From: Cristatella mucedo | Lineage: Eukaryota > Bryozoa > Phylactolaemata > Cristatellidae | Assembly (NCBI GenBank): GCA_009760855.2 | Contig: WPIO01000094.1 | Coordinates: 1,225,001-1,245,000 of the forward strand | Reading direction: 5' to 3' | Length of the DNA: 20,000 nucleotides | In this document: in pieces, positions 1 through 9,256 of the stretch | How positions within the stretch are numbered: position 1 is the stretch's first letter | How the letters are laid out: the number at the start of each line of letters is the position of its first letter | Program-made: the position numbers and the translations under genes | The notes under the pieces: model-generated | Database searches by the model: none | Told to the model about the DNA's origin: nothing | The model's input: only the letters and a program-made list of their open reading frames with translations

Positions 1-1110
1 ACTGACAGGCAATTTGCAGAGGTTACTTGACAACGAGCATTCAAGCTCTGTTTTTCAAAGCGGAAATGTCTGCAGAATTTGGCAATTTGTGCACTGCACT
101 GGGTGTGACGGCCGTTAGCAGCTGCTTCGATTGATTATCTAATATATTGGCTCTCAATGCCTCGTCAAAACACGGGAAAATATATATGTATGTATATTGA
201 GTGCTGAGATTACTTGCTGTAATTTTCAATTAAATCAAGATTTAGTGTCTCTTCGATGATGCTGCTACAATTTCAAATCACAGAACCATAAATACTACAG
301 CGAAATCTTATGATACAAATATTCTATTAGTACTGAACCGGAGTGTGCTGAGTCGGGCGGACGGCCAACACTCTGTAAGTAGACACAAATTGGTTGCTCC
401 TGCATAGCTCTGCATCTTGTAACACGGCTTATACTCGGGAGATCTTGGCTTGCTTTTAACTATCTTAGGGGTTTCACTTTAGCTTTACTGAAAGAAGAAA
501 CGTGTTTTATATTTGTAGCTACCGAGGCTCAATCTTATTAACGCATAAATACTCCCTTTATGGTTTTAGTAAATATCATGTACATCATTTAGGTCAAGTT
601 AATCACGTAAACGGTGGGTAAACAATGTTCTGCAATTTTCAGAATATTCGTGATCAAGCAGAGATATACAATGTAAAAGAAATTAAGTACTTTCAGGCGT
701 GTAGAGAATTTTTTCCGAACTAGCTTCGCATTAGAAGTGCTGTAGGTGCGAATAGCCAAATTTTGAACCAAGTTCACGTTGCAGCAAATAAGGCACCACC
801 CCAATGCATTCCAGTCATGAATCGTTTGTTCATCCAGAATATAACCAGAAAATCTGTCAAACTGATGCATTTTTAAAGACACTGACAATTGAAAAGATCT
901 ACATATAATATTCTAGGTGCTACATCATCTACTGAAAAAATCACTGGATCTATAGGAAAATAATATACACAAGAGTAAAGAAGTCTCCATTCAGATATAA
1001 TAAACTCTCCGGGCACAAAAATCACACCTGGGGTTATACACCATATGAGAAGAATTGCACTTTCATACATAAGTAGAGGACAAACTTAACAATTTCTAAA
1101 TATTCTTTTA
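1..1110. other. No recognisable feature
   Basis: AT-rich sequence, presumably intron or intergenic DNA of the FN3 locus. Frames of 62-99 codons exist on the minus strand but have no domain pattern or good splice borders. Confidence 0.5.
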
Positions 1111-1139
1111 CATTATTTATAGTGATTAAATATTTGATC

Positions 1140-1560
1140 TTTAACATGAGTTACTGTCCCGATAGCATTTCTGGAGCACATCCGCCCACCTGCCAAGCAC
1201 CTGACAGTGCCTTGCACCAGCCAGAGTATGGCTATGCTACACACCTTCCAGTAGAGTGTGACTCCATAGCCGCGTTCATTGCACTCCATAGTGTCAACGA
1301 AGGAAAACCCACATCCGCCATGTACACCAGGTGCTGCGGTCGGAGCTACGGAAAGAAGTGCACGCGATCGAGGTAAACATGGACGACGATTAAAGCAGCC
1401 GAACGATGGGCGTGCAGTGATTCGTGCAGGGCGATGCAGGCAGATGCAGAGCACGAATGGACGAACAGAAACGCCTGTGCTTTGCCGGCACTTTGCAAGC
1501 ACAGTGATGACCGTCTGCTACAGGTTCGCAAATGGGGATCAGCATTCAACATATTCAGCT
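1140..1560. other. GC-richer stretch of unknown nature
   Basis: Distinctly richer in G and C than its flanks, with overlapping open frames on both strands (up to 129 codons on the minus strand at 1502-1113 and 115 on the plus strand at 1279-1626). None shows a family I recognise, and none has splice borders that stand out. Repeated GTGCAG and GATGCAG words occur at 1415-1450. It could contain an exon, but I cannot choose a frame. Confidence 0.25.
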
Positions 1561-1679
1561 CTAGAAATATTGCATCATCAGCTAAGACATCAGCTAAACT
1601 TAAAAGAGAGACTACGGACAAAATAATATTTAGCAATGAACTCAGCTGTGCAATGAGTTGCAGCCTGTAATGTGTATGT

Positions 1680-2690
1680 TTTCGGAAACCAGTATAATTG
1701 ACAGGCACAGACACTGAGTAAAGTCGCTAGGAGAAATGGTTCTCCGAAAAAATAGCAACGGACAATTTCGCAGTAACAAAATCGCTAGTCGGTTATTGGC
1801 AAATTCGCCTCAACTGCAGCATGAAGAGAAATTCGCTAAAATAAAAAATAATATTTGCTATGTTAAATTCTGTTATTATAAGCAATTGTTACTGTTTAAG
1901 CAAGTCAAAGTAAATAATTAAACCGATAATTTTCTTAATTTTGTCGTAACATCTATATTCAATTATTTTCAAGAAAGATCTAGAATTCGGAAAAAGACTC
2001 GTAAGGACAGTTAATTACGGAAAGGGAAATTACGTTGGTCGTTTTGATGCTCCCTATCACCCATTGGAACTTGCTGATCGACTGCCTCGAAAGAATGATT
2101 CAATCAAATACCGGTATAGTGTGTTCCAATCGTCGGGAGAATCGTCATCCTGGCGCTTTTAAAATGACTTGACAGAACCTACTTTAGTCGTATACATTGC
2201 AGAATTTGTAGTCAGGCAGCCAGCAAGCCTAAATATGTTCAACTATTCGGGTGTCTAGCTTCAAATCTTCCAGAGTATAATGGGCATTATTCTAAGGACT
2301 ATTTGCATGACGTCTTAAAATATTATAAGTTAAATTAAATATAATTTCATTGAGACTTGGATACCATTTCTATGCGCAGAATCATGACCTACTTCAGTTT
2401 ACTACGATATTTTTAAGTAGTGCTTTTCTAAGTGTTTTTATAATCATTAATTTATTTGCGTTAAATTAAATAAGGTTTTAGTGTTACTTGATGTGAAATT
2501 TCAGTGCACAGCGGTAAGTAACTACTTACTTTGAATTATATCGCTAAATTTCGTTTTTAATACCGGTTTTGCTGATCGTGAATTTATAGTCACGGTTATG
2601 GTCACGATTTTATCGGAGCGATTTTGTCGGTGCATTTGTCATTTTGGCGTTTTCCGGGTCACGAGGAACAATAGGCTGCTCTAAAATCTC
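1680..2690. other. AT-rich, no recognisable feature
   Basis: If the FN3 gene continues past 2745, this is its next intron. Only a short quasi-repeat of GTCACG and GATTTT/TCGG words at 2588-2640 stands out. Confidence 0.5.
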
Positions 2691-2744
2691 AAGGCACGAC
2701 TTGTATTCTCCTGTCTATCAGCAGAGGATGGGTATTTGTCTCAC

Positions 2745-2907
2745 CTGCTTCGTCTGTTCTGAAGGTGATTGACACTGGTTCACTCCATAGCAGACCCATC
2801 TCATTCACTTTCGATCTAATCGTCGCATTGTATAACGTGTAAGGACGCAGATTCGCCAATGTCATAGACCCATTCACCGTTCGGAAAACTGCAACCTTGT
2901 GCTGTTT
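2745..2907 (-). CDS. FN3 exon, C-terminal half of a fibronectin type III domain
   Basis: Internal exon of an unidentified extracellular protein. The frame encodes the second half of an FN3 domain: VNGSMTLANLRPYTLYNATI carries the family L-x-P-x-T-x-Y core, followed by a V-N-E-M-G turn, S-E-P and a closing strand ending FRT. This is where FN3 F and G strands are expected. The 3' border is a strong donor (GCAG|GTGAGA) leaving phase 1, typical of FN3 borders. The 5' border is an acceptor TTTGTAG|AAA at 2907, phase 0; CAG|CAC at 2901 is a possible alternative. Two N-glycosylation sequons (NGS, NAT) suit an extracellular location. The upstream partner is the exon at 9256-9078, also phase 0 at its end. 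Domain call is from pattern recognition; the parent gene is unknown. Confidence 0.78.
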
Positions 2908-3478
2908 CTACAAACAGCAGACATTCAACTCGGTTATATTATATTATTATTCGGACAAATACTGCCAAAATACTTTCATTTTTACGAAGCACAGACGTGA
3001 ATCGCATGCTAAGTCTGCTGCAGTAATCCAATTGAGTAGTTCTGCACGGTCGCTAGATGATCAATAAAGGTCTAGATGCGAACAAATTGCTTTTCGTGGA
3101 TACTTTAGAAAGATCGCCCTGGTCGTATGGGGATATCTTGCTAAAGAAAGGAATATTATGTTAAGCCCTGAAGCATTTTCGTTGCTATTATTTTGAGTAA
3201 TACTCGTGATAGAGTTCGTTTGCTGAACGTTCTCTGAGAACTAAATAGAACCTTTTTGATATTAGATGTCGTTTAAGGGATGAGCAAGGGTTAGGGACTT
3301 AAAGTGTCAAGTTTAGATGGGCACGCCAGAGCTATTAAGTTTTGTATTTTGCAAACAGTAGGTTAAAGCTCAAAGGGCGACAATACGGATGGATAAGGAT
3401 TATAAGCAACTCTGGATAGTCACAAATGCACTCGTTCAATTAAAGGCAAGAAAGCACAAAGAAGACGAGGATGAAAAT

Positions 3479-3480
<2 letters not shown>

Positions 3481-3577
<97 letters not shown>
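3481..3577. repeat. (AC)36-(AT)12 compound microsatellite
   Basis: Thirty-six uninterrupted AC units at 3481-3552, then about twelve AT units to 3577. The purity suggests it is highly mutable. It lies in an intron of the FN3 gene, shortly before the plus-strand LINE copy E. Confidence 0.97.
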
Positions 3578-3624
3578 AGAGCTGCCAGTGTAGTTCCTAT
3601 TTAGTATGCATGAAATCAAGTTGC

Positions 3625-4430
3625 ACTGTTCCAAAATGAATTTCATTAGAATACTGCATCAGCTTCACAGTCAAGTCTTCCAACTTTCATCTACATTACA
3701 TAGGTAAAATTCGAGCTTGCTTAGACAGTGATTTGATTGAATTTATCTACATCATGATTGGTCCATGCAATTGTGACACCATTTCTCGGCATCTTTAACT
3801 CACTGCTTGCTGATCTACAAGCCTTCGCAATCAGACCCTTTCAGTTGGTGCACAACTCTGCAACTAGGCCTTATGCGGTCACCATGGCAGTTGCCACGTC
3901 ACACAACTTTGTGCCGACCTAACTGACTTTCAGTCAAGCAGTTTATCGACTTCAAGGTTCTGTTCCTCACTTTTAGGTTTCATTTTTCTTTGGCTCTAGC
4001 CAAATTATCAGATATAATCCACCCACCACACTAGTAACATTAATCTTATGGCTGATCTACACCTCGTACGAACCTCAAATCCTTTGAAGACCCAGTCTTT
4101 TTTTTGCATGCTCCCAAAGACTGGAACTCACTTCCTACTGGTGTAATGGCATCCCATGACGTAACAGAATTGTAAATAAAGTTAAAAAAATTGCATCTAT
4201 TAGTCACAGCATTTAGTGGGTTCACGTGATTCATTTTTGTGTGTTTTCGGGTGCTGAAACCATACATGATGCCAGTAAAAACATATTCATGCTGACTGTG
4301 AATACATAATCAAGTTATCCTCATAGTAATTGAGCATACTACCAGTAGCCATTTGACCATGCTTCCCTTGCAGTAAATTGTAAGTGTATGTAAAGAGATT
4401 AAGTTATATAAGAGTGCTAGGCTAACGCAT
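3625..4430 (+). mobile_element. LINE family 1, copy E: old 3' fragment on the opposite strand
   Basis: The only family 1 copy found on the plus strand. Translated fragments match copy A in order: HLHYIGKIRACLD (copy A QLHNIAKIRACLD), AIRPFQLVHNSA, then RLQGSVPHF and SKDWNSLP-like remains near 4110-4140. The DNA aligns clearly at CAGCATTTAGTGGGT (about 4207-4221) and through the 3' UTR to a decayed hairpin core AAAGAGATTAAGTT (about 4392-4405). Many stops and frameshifts and no (AAT)n tail make it the most decayed copy in the window. Confidence 0.75.
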
Positions 4431-4819
4431 TTTAATTATGAATAACTATTCTAAGAAGTGCGACCAAAGCTAAGCAGAGCGAGTGCATTTTTTAGCCAGA
4501 GATGTAAATTATGTGAAGTGTATACAAAAGGTGAAATAAACAGGCATAAGTTTCAATATTTTAGCTATCAATATTTCTAGGACGACTAACTGAAAGATAC
4601 AATATTATTACAATGGACGATAAGGCGACGACATGATGTGCAGTAGCTGGTGCTGCACATACATACTGGAGTAGGTTGAGGAGGTTCGTCGGTTAGGAAG
4701 GAAGTGCAGGAGTGGGGATGTGATCAGCAAATCTGAAAGAGAACTCTGAAGTAGATTCGATGTTTGACAAAGACAGACATCTAAACCCAAACATTGAAGA
4801 AGGGCAACGAAGGAGGTCT

Positions 4820-4845
4820 TCTGCTAATGGCCGAGCGGTTTAATT
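4820..4845 (+). other. tRNA A-box-like fragment
   Basis: TGGCCGAGCGGTTTAA (4828-4843) is a near-perfect Ser/Leu tRNA A box. No B box is found in the following 100 bases, so it is neither a tRNA gene nor a complete SINE; it may be the decayed head of another one. Confidence 0.35.
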
Positions 4846-4977
4846 GCTTGTTCTTGTACCATCCACAGATTATTATGATTTCCGAATAAAAGTATGCGTA
4901 GCTATCGGGTCAAGATGCCATAAACGCTCAAACTAGTTGCTGGTAAAGTTATTTTTGATCACGCCTGATTATTAATT

Positions 4978-5001
4978 AAAAATAATAATAATAATAATAA
5001 T
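4978..5001. repeat. (AAT)n tail of LINE copy C
   Basis: Eight or so AAT units abutting the 3' hairpin of copy C, in the same position as the tails of copies A and B. Confidence 0.85.
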
Positions 5002-5665
5002 GCACTTGATACAGTGCCCTTAGAGAACTCAATCTCTTCCTAGGTGCTTTGCATTTGCTGCAAAGGGAATAAATTGAATGGTGAGTAACATCATGCTGGA
5101 TAAACAAACAACATGAATAACATGGTTAGGGGTGAGGTGCATAGGGTCAGCATGCAAATGCGGTTAGTGGCAGCACGCACAGTGTCAGCACGCATGAGCA
5201 CATGAAGGAAGAATCACAGGGACCAACAAAATGCTGTCCTAAGTAGGTGTTTTTTAAGTGGTTTTTTAATGTGGTCAAGTCAGGGGATATTCTGACGCAA
5301 GTCGGGAGGGAGTTCCAGGCTTTGGGAGCATGTGAACTAAATTCGCGGTCTCCAAAGGATTTGGCGTTTGTACGAGGTAGTGGTTGACTGTTGGATTCCG
5401 AAAAGTGGGTGGTACGATGCTGGGCCTGGTGGGGGAGTAGATCTGAGTGATAGGCTGGAGCCAAAGAATGAAGTGACCTACAAGTTTGTGACAAAACTTT
5501 GAAGTCGATACGTTGCTTTACGGGTAGCCAGTTCAGGTCGTCGAGAAGTGGTGTGATGTGGCAACAGCATCATTCACGACAGACAAGCCTAGCCGGGGAG
5601 TTTTGCACAAGCTGTAATTGCCTGATTGCACATGCCGATAGGCCAGTAAACTCGGTTATTAGATG
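4978..5665 (-). mobile_element. LINE family 1, copy C: 3' fragment
   Basis: Aligns with copy A from the C-terminal domain to the tail. The protein part gives LSACAIRQLQLVQNSPARLV and NWLPVKQRIDFKVLS, then HAPKAWNSLPTCVRISPDLT; an open frame runs 5494-5147. The 3' UTR, a decayed hairpin at 5010-5052 and an (AAT)n tail at 4978-5001 follow. Homology stops near 5660, just upstream of the sequence equivalent to LTGLP, so this is an ordinary 5' truncation. In the hairpin both GCGCC/GGCGC CpG steps have become TG/CA, consistent with CpG decay in an older copy. Confidence 0.85.
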
Positions 5666-5755
5666 GACATTGAAATCCTCAATTACTGAGAAGAGAGAAA
5701 TTACTTCATTGATTGGATTGATTTATTGACTGGCTGCTTGGTGGATGGTACACGG

Positions 5756-5759
<4 letters not shown>

Positions 5760-5787
<28 letters not shown>
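5760..5787. repeat. (AC)14 microsatellite at the SINE tail
   Basis: Fourteen AC units at the 3' side of the minus-strand SINE at 5788-5965, read there as (GT)n. The position suggests the repeat grew from the SINE tail. Confidence 0.93.
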
Positions 5788-5875
5788 CAACGGCGACTTA
5801 CCACCAGCTATGTAATTCATTTTTATGGCGCCCCAAGAGAACTTGTCTCCATGTAGGCACTTTGTATATGCTGCT

Positions 5876-5886
5876 GGTCTAGAGCC
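5876..5886 (-). promoter_or_regulatory. RNA polymerase III B box of the SINE (decayed)
   Basis: GGCTCTAGACC against the consensus GGTTCGANNCC: two of nine fixed positions differ. The position after the A box is right for a class II tRNA. Confidence 0.5.
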
Positions 5887-5935
5887 GGCGACCTCGGCCA
5901 GAAAATACATTCACCTTGACTTATGTTCGAGTCGC

Positions 5936-5955
5936 TCCTTAACTACTTGGCTAAA
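5936..5955 (-). promoter_or_regulatory. RNA polymerase III A box of the SINE
   Basis: TTTAGCCAAGTAGTTAAGGA on the minus strand matches the tRNA D-arm consensus (T-R-G-C-N-N-A-G-Y-N-G-G) closely and is most like Ser/Leu tRNAs. Confidence 0.65.
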
Positions 5956-6049
5956 CCAGCTAGGAAAGAAGACCACATTTTCAAATTTTTTCTTAGCTAT
6001 AACACAGGTGGGCTTGAAATTAAAAGCGGCTCCTGTCAAGGCTTTACAC

Positions 6050-6067
6050 CACTGAAATATTTCAGTG
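6050..6067. repeat. Perfect 18-bp palindrome
   Basis: CACTGAAATATTTCAGTG reads the same on both strands. It stands alone, with no transposon ends recognised around it. Confidence 0.6.
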
Positions 6068-6069
6068 AT

Positions 6070-6800
6070 GACGTAGTGAGGTAAATGGGAGACCTTCAAG
6101 GTTAGCATAGGCGGTTGCTGAACAGTTTTGACTTTAATATCTTTGTAACGTTGAAATTCTCAAACTGTTGTCAATTATCTGGCAGCTCAGAACCATACTG
6201 TAAAAAGAGAATGGGGGCTCCAGAAGCAGGCGCTACTTGCGGTCACTGAGGTCGCAAGGCCTTGGACTAAGCAGTACTTGGTTAGAGAAATTAGCAGCAG
6301 GTCTAATGGGAGAACATAGAAAGCGATCGGTTAAATTATTAATCACTCTGACGGAAAACACGTGTTCCGGTTAGTAACAGCAGACGTGAGCTAGGTTCCA
6401 GCAGCCCTCTTGGCCACCACCCTAGCTAGGTTCAGGCATGCACTCTCTGGTACCCGTCGGGCTCAATGGGCAGTGCAAAACTCATGAAATATCCGGTCAC
6501 CAAAGCTGAATGACCGTGCAATGACAGACATGTGTGGTCTTACTGGATCGTCTGGGAACTCGTTGCCGGACGAGCAAAGACAGTGAACACCATTAATGAA
6601 GGCACAGCTGAAGGTTGTGTACAGCTACAGGCCGGTTTCTAAGCAAGTTTTAGGCAACAGGGACGAGGGACGTTTATAGCTCATACAACAGGTCTTAGCT
6701 CACATGCTGCTTTCCTTGTTGTGATTTTTCAAATGCTCTAATATCTGCAAAAGCTATGGCTACAATAGCTGCTTAGGTAATGAAGCTAATAGTAATTATA
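6070..6800. other. Intron sequence, no recognisable gene
   Basis: Mixed composition, somewhat GC-richer at 6380-6660, including a repeated CTAGGTTC word at 6391 and 6427. It may be the body of an unidentified old repeat; no coding frame or terminal repeats were found. Confidence 0.4.
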
Positions 6801-6959
6801 CACTTGATAAAGCGTCCTCAGAGAACTAAATCTATTTCTAATCGCTTTACATTTGCTGCACAGAAAACAAGATCGAATGGTGAGTGGTATGGTGCTTGAT
6901 TAAACAAGAGTAACATGGTTTGGGGTGACGTGTACAGGGTCAGTATGCAAGCGTGGTTA
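6801..6959 (-). mobile_element. LINE family 1, copy F, 3' half (split copy)
   Basis: 3' UTR and hairpin of a family 1 copy. The hairpin at 6809-6849 keeps AGCG and CGCT arms with two substitutions. The body matches copy A through the GGGTCAGTATGCAAGCG segment and stops sharply at 6959, exactly where the homologous sequence resumes at 8445. The 1.5 kb between is a later insertion. No clear (AAT)n tail remains, only AATAGTAATTATA. Confidence 0.8.
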
Positions 6960-6989
6960 TGTATGTACGTATTTCATTCTGTAACATCT

Positions 6990-7060
6990 GACGTAATGGC
7001 TTACTAGGTACGGTGGTTGTTTTTCACGACCTCGGCCCGAGGTTGTGGGTTTGAATCCTG
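6990..7060 (+). other. tRNA-like RNA polymerase III promoter (SINE head candidate)
   Basis: A box TGGCTTACTAGG (6997-7008) and B box GGTTTGAATCC (7048-7058) each differ by about one base from the tRNA consensus and lie about 50 bases apart, as in tRNAs. The stems do not fold into a convincing full tRNA. This suggests a tRNA-derived SINE head pointing right. Possible related copies of the following body lie at 12545-12612 and 17585-17650. Confidence 0.5.
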
Positions 7061-7369
7061 TAGTGAGCGATCCTTTATCGCCACTGCCAGTTGTGGTGAT
7101 AGCCATAAAGGCTCTTCTGACGCTATACAAAAAGATGCTGTTAAATCAGCATTTTTCGTAAGGTTATAAAGATACCATGTGGGTATTACGCAGGAGTTTT
7201 GAATAGCCCACTCACAGCCTAAGCGGATTTTGGTACGCATTCGGTAGCCAACAGACTTTGTCTCACGCAACAAAGAGCAAGTGGGAAGCATAGCAGAGTA
7301 ACGAGAGCAGTTGAGATAGTGAGTAGCATGGAAGTTGCAGCTCAGGATCGCTGAAAAGAATGAGCCATA

Positions 7370-8335
7370 GTCGGCAGCAGGAGAGTAGTTGTAGTTGCGT
7401 AAGAATTGTAGAAGTGAGTTCCACAGTGTAGGATATGCAGAGCTAGCTTCTGTCGCCAAAGGTTTTCAAGGGGCAGAATGGAACAGCTAATTTATTGTCC
7501 ACACAGGACCTGAGGGTGCGAATAGGCTGAAACTGGTGCAGCAGTTCAGCTAGGAACAAAGAAGCCAAGCCGTGGCGGGCCTTGTGGGTCAGCATAAGAG
7601 CTTCGCTCTGTATTCGTTGCTTAACCGGCATCCATCCTATCTCTTTTAGCAAATGAAACACGTGCTCAAACCTCTGGGACTTGAAGACTAGTCTTGCTGC
7701 CATAATCATAGTCAGCTGCAGTGACCTAGTTGCTTTCTTTGGTAGCCCAGCCAAAAGGGAATTACAATAATCAAGCCAAGACAGAACTAACGAGCTAGTT
7801 AAATGCTTTGCAAGCCACCGTGGAAGACAGCTCCTAATCTTTGATGGAGATCGGATGTGATGGCTAGCTGTAGAAGCAGTCTTCTGAATAAAGCTTTTAA
7901 ATAGAGGCAGCTGTCGAAAACGACACCTAAACTTCGAGCAAGCGGTGAAGGTCGCGCAGTAGCATCGCCTATTAGAAGAGCAAAGCCTTTTAATCCAGCC
8001 ACACGCTTAGGGTGTCATGCATGCCACAGTTTGTTTTCATCGTAATTTAATTTCAAGAAGTTTTCACACATCCAGGATCGAATATTGGCAAGGCAAGCAT
8101 TCAGTTTCTCAATTGCTGCGGCAGATTCCGACAGGTTTGAATGACAAATACAACTGAGTCTCGTCGGCATACACTTGATATCCTCTTCCGTGGACCTTGA
8201 TCCCTTTTCCCAGAGCTTGAGTATAAATGGAGAACAGCAAGGGACCGAGTACAGAACCTTGAAGGACTCTATTGGTGACCGTTCTCGTCCATAGACTTGA
8301 CCCTCATACGACTCGGATTGAACACGACCACACAA
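7370..8335 (-). pseudogene. LINE family 2 reverse transcriptase, multiply frameshifted
   Basis: Recognisable pieces of an L2/CR1-like polymerase in shifting frames. GSVLGPLLFSIYTQALGKG (8258-8202) is motif B; VYADETQLYLSF follows, with the catalytic YADD changed to YADE at 8171-8160. Then come ACLANIRSWMCENFLKLNYD, ARSLGVVFDS, LVLSWLDYCNSLLAGLP, GWMPVKQRIQ and TLWNSLLQFLRN near 7420-7390. At least three frame changes are needed. It differs clearly from family 1 in sequence (for example KATRSLQL where family 1 has CAIRRLQL), so it is a separate, older lineage, although its insertion postdates copy F. Confidence 0.82.
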
Positions 8336-8444
8336 GTACGATTTAAATCATGCCAGTACTTCGTCTGCTAGACCGTGCGCCTCTCAGCACTGGCAATTAA
8401 ATTTTTTACTGCATTATAAATCTGTTTAGGGTGCCACTGGCAGA

Positions 8445-8610
8445 TTAGTGGCAGCATGCAACAGTAACAGCAAGCATAAGCACATACAGGGCGAATCACA
8501 GTTATGCATTAAATGCTTTCCTTAATAGGTGCGTCTTCAATAGTTTAAGTTGATATTTACTTTAAAACCTAAAAAAGCTCATTACCAAGACGAGGGAGAT
8601 CCATTACAAA
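8445..8610 (-). mobile_element. LINE family 1, copy F, 5' part (split copy)
   Basis: Begins at TTAGTGGCAGCATGCAACAG, the direct continuation of the family 1 sequence that breaks off at 6959, and matches copy A about 13017-13165 (AGCACATA, TTCACA, AAATGCT, AATAGGT landmarks), ending near GACGAGGGAGATCC. It covers the start of the 3' UTR and the last codons of the protein. Homology ends near 8610, the 5' truncation point of this copy. Confidence 0.75.
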
Positions 8611-8744
8611 TATCTAAATGAATTTGTTTACATGAGATAGGTCATTCCATGCTAAAAATGGATGTGAGCAATCTGCGTGCAAAAGATTGGTATTTGTATG
8701 CATGTAGGATAGCCGATGCGAAAAGATGTGTATAATGCAAGATC

Positions 8745-8815
8745 GAAAGAGGGGGAGAGAGAGATAGGGTGGGACAAAGCGAGAGAACGAGAGACAAATA
8801 GACAGACAGACAAAG
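8745..8815. repeat. Short imperfect GA-rich and GACA tract
   Basis: GAAAGAGGGGGAGAGAGAGA followed by GAGAACGAGAGAC and AGACAGACAGACAAA. Simple-sequence DNA in an intron, with no coding signal. Confidence 0.8.
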
Positions 8816-9077
8816 CTTATGAGCCTTTGCCAGCATATAGAATACGTTCTGGAATGCGAGTATGCGTGTTCACACCAATTATGTCTAGTGCTGTATCTAT
8901 GTGAGCTCAGCCAAGACAAATGCTGCTCTGTTCTCTAGTGCGGTAATAGCTTCACAATGCTGAGGGCTCAAAATTTAGCAACAGCAAGAACAAGATCCAC
9001 GAAGAACACGATATCAAAATGATAAATTTAAGAGAGAATACTGAAATAAACTTAGCTTCAAATTACACCTCTACTAC

Positions 9078-9256
9078 CTCAAGTTTCTTCGTGTGACGTT
9101 GATGGTTATAGTACGTAACGGAGTACTCCAATCCTGGCTGGTGAATAAGATACTCCACTGCAGAACTGTGGTTCTTGTTACCAGCGAACCAAGACAGCCT
9201 GGCTGAGCTGCTGTTTATGTCATTAACTGAGAAGTCTGATACTGGCTGGAGTTTCA
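9078..9256 (-). CDS. FN3 exon, N-terminal half of a fibronectin type III domain
   Basis: Internal exon encoding the first half of an FN3 domain. It starts KLQPVSDFSVNDINSSSARL and continues with SWFAG, so the P-x-x-x-F-x-V opening and the conserved Trp of strand B are both visible, then EYSVTYY for strand C. The acceptor TTATTTTAG|TG at 9257 gives phase 1. The frame runs into a stop 15 bases past the likely donor; two donors are possible, GAG|GTAGTA (exon end 9078) and GAG|GTGTAA (exon end 9069), both phase 0. Either joins in frame to the exon at 2907-2745, giving one FN3 domain of about 114 residues, slightly long for the family. The first codon, completed by the G left by the exon ending at 16141, would be Val. 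Confidence 0.74.

Larger units (their letters stand above)
5788..5965 (-). mobile_element. tRNA-derived SINE with a LINE-type 3' hairpin
   Basis: The minus strand carries a class II tRNA-like head: A box TTTAGCCAAGTAGTTAAGGA (5955-5936) and B box GGCTCTAGACC (5886-5876), about 70 bases apart as in Ser/Leu tRNAs with a long variable arm. An anticodon-like GACT...AGTC stem lies between. About 12 bases after the B box begins AAGTGCCTACATGGAGA followed by CAAGTTCTC and GGGGCGCCAT (5863-5826), which lines up with the family 1 LINE tail. It then runs towards a (GT)n microsatellite. SINEs are non-autonomous elements transcribed by RNA polymerase III and moved by a partner LINE; the shared tail suggests family 1 is the partner. 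Confidence 0.68.
6960..8444 (-). mobile_element. Composite insertion: LINE family 2 relic plus tRNA-like segment
   Basis: A block that splits family 1 copy F. A TTA is present at both edges (6957-6959 and 8445-8447) and may be a short target duplication. From its 5' side on the minus strand it holds a decayed RT and C-terminal domain of a different LINE (8335 to about 7370), then 7370-6960, which contains a tRNA-like A and B box on the plus strand. Whether the two parts arrived together (3' UTR of the LINE) or separately (a SINE in opposite orientation) cannot be decided from one copy. Confidence 0.66.

Noticed and set aside
3389-3646. Open frames with poly-His/Thr or poly-Val/Cys runs
   Set aside because: Translations of the (AC)n(AT)n microsatellite.
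5876-5955. Functional tRNA gene on the minus strand
   Set aside because: The acceptor stem and a correct T-arm are missing and the B box has two mismatches; the following LINE-type tail points to a SINE.
8614-8919. 101-codon minus-strand open frame rich in Ser, Leu and His
   Set aside because: Covers the antisense of the GA/GACA simple-sequence tract; composition artefact.
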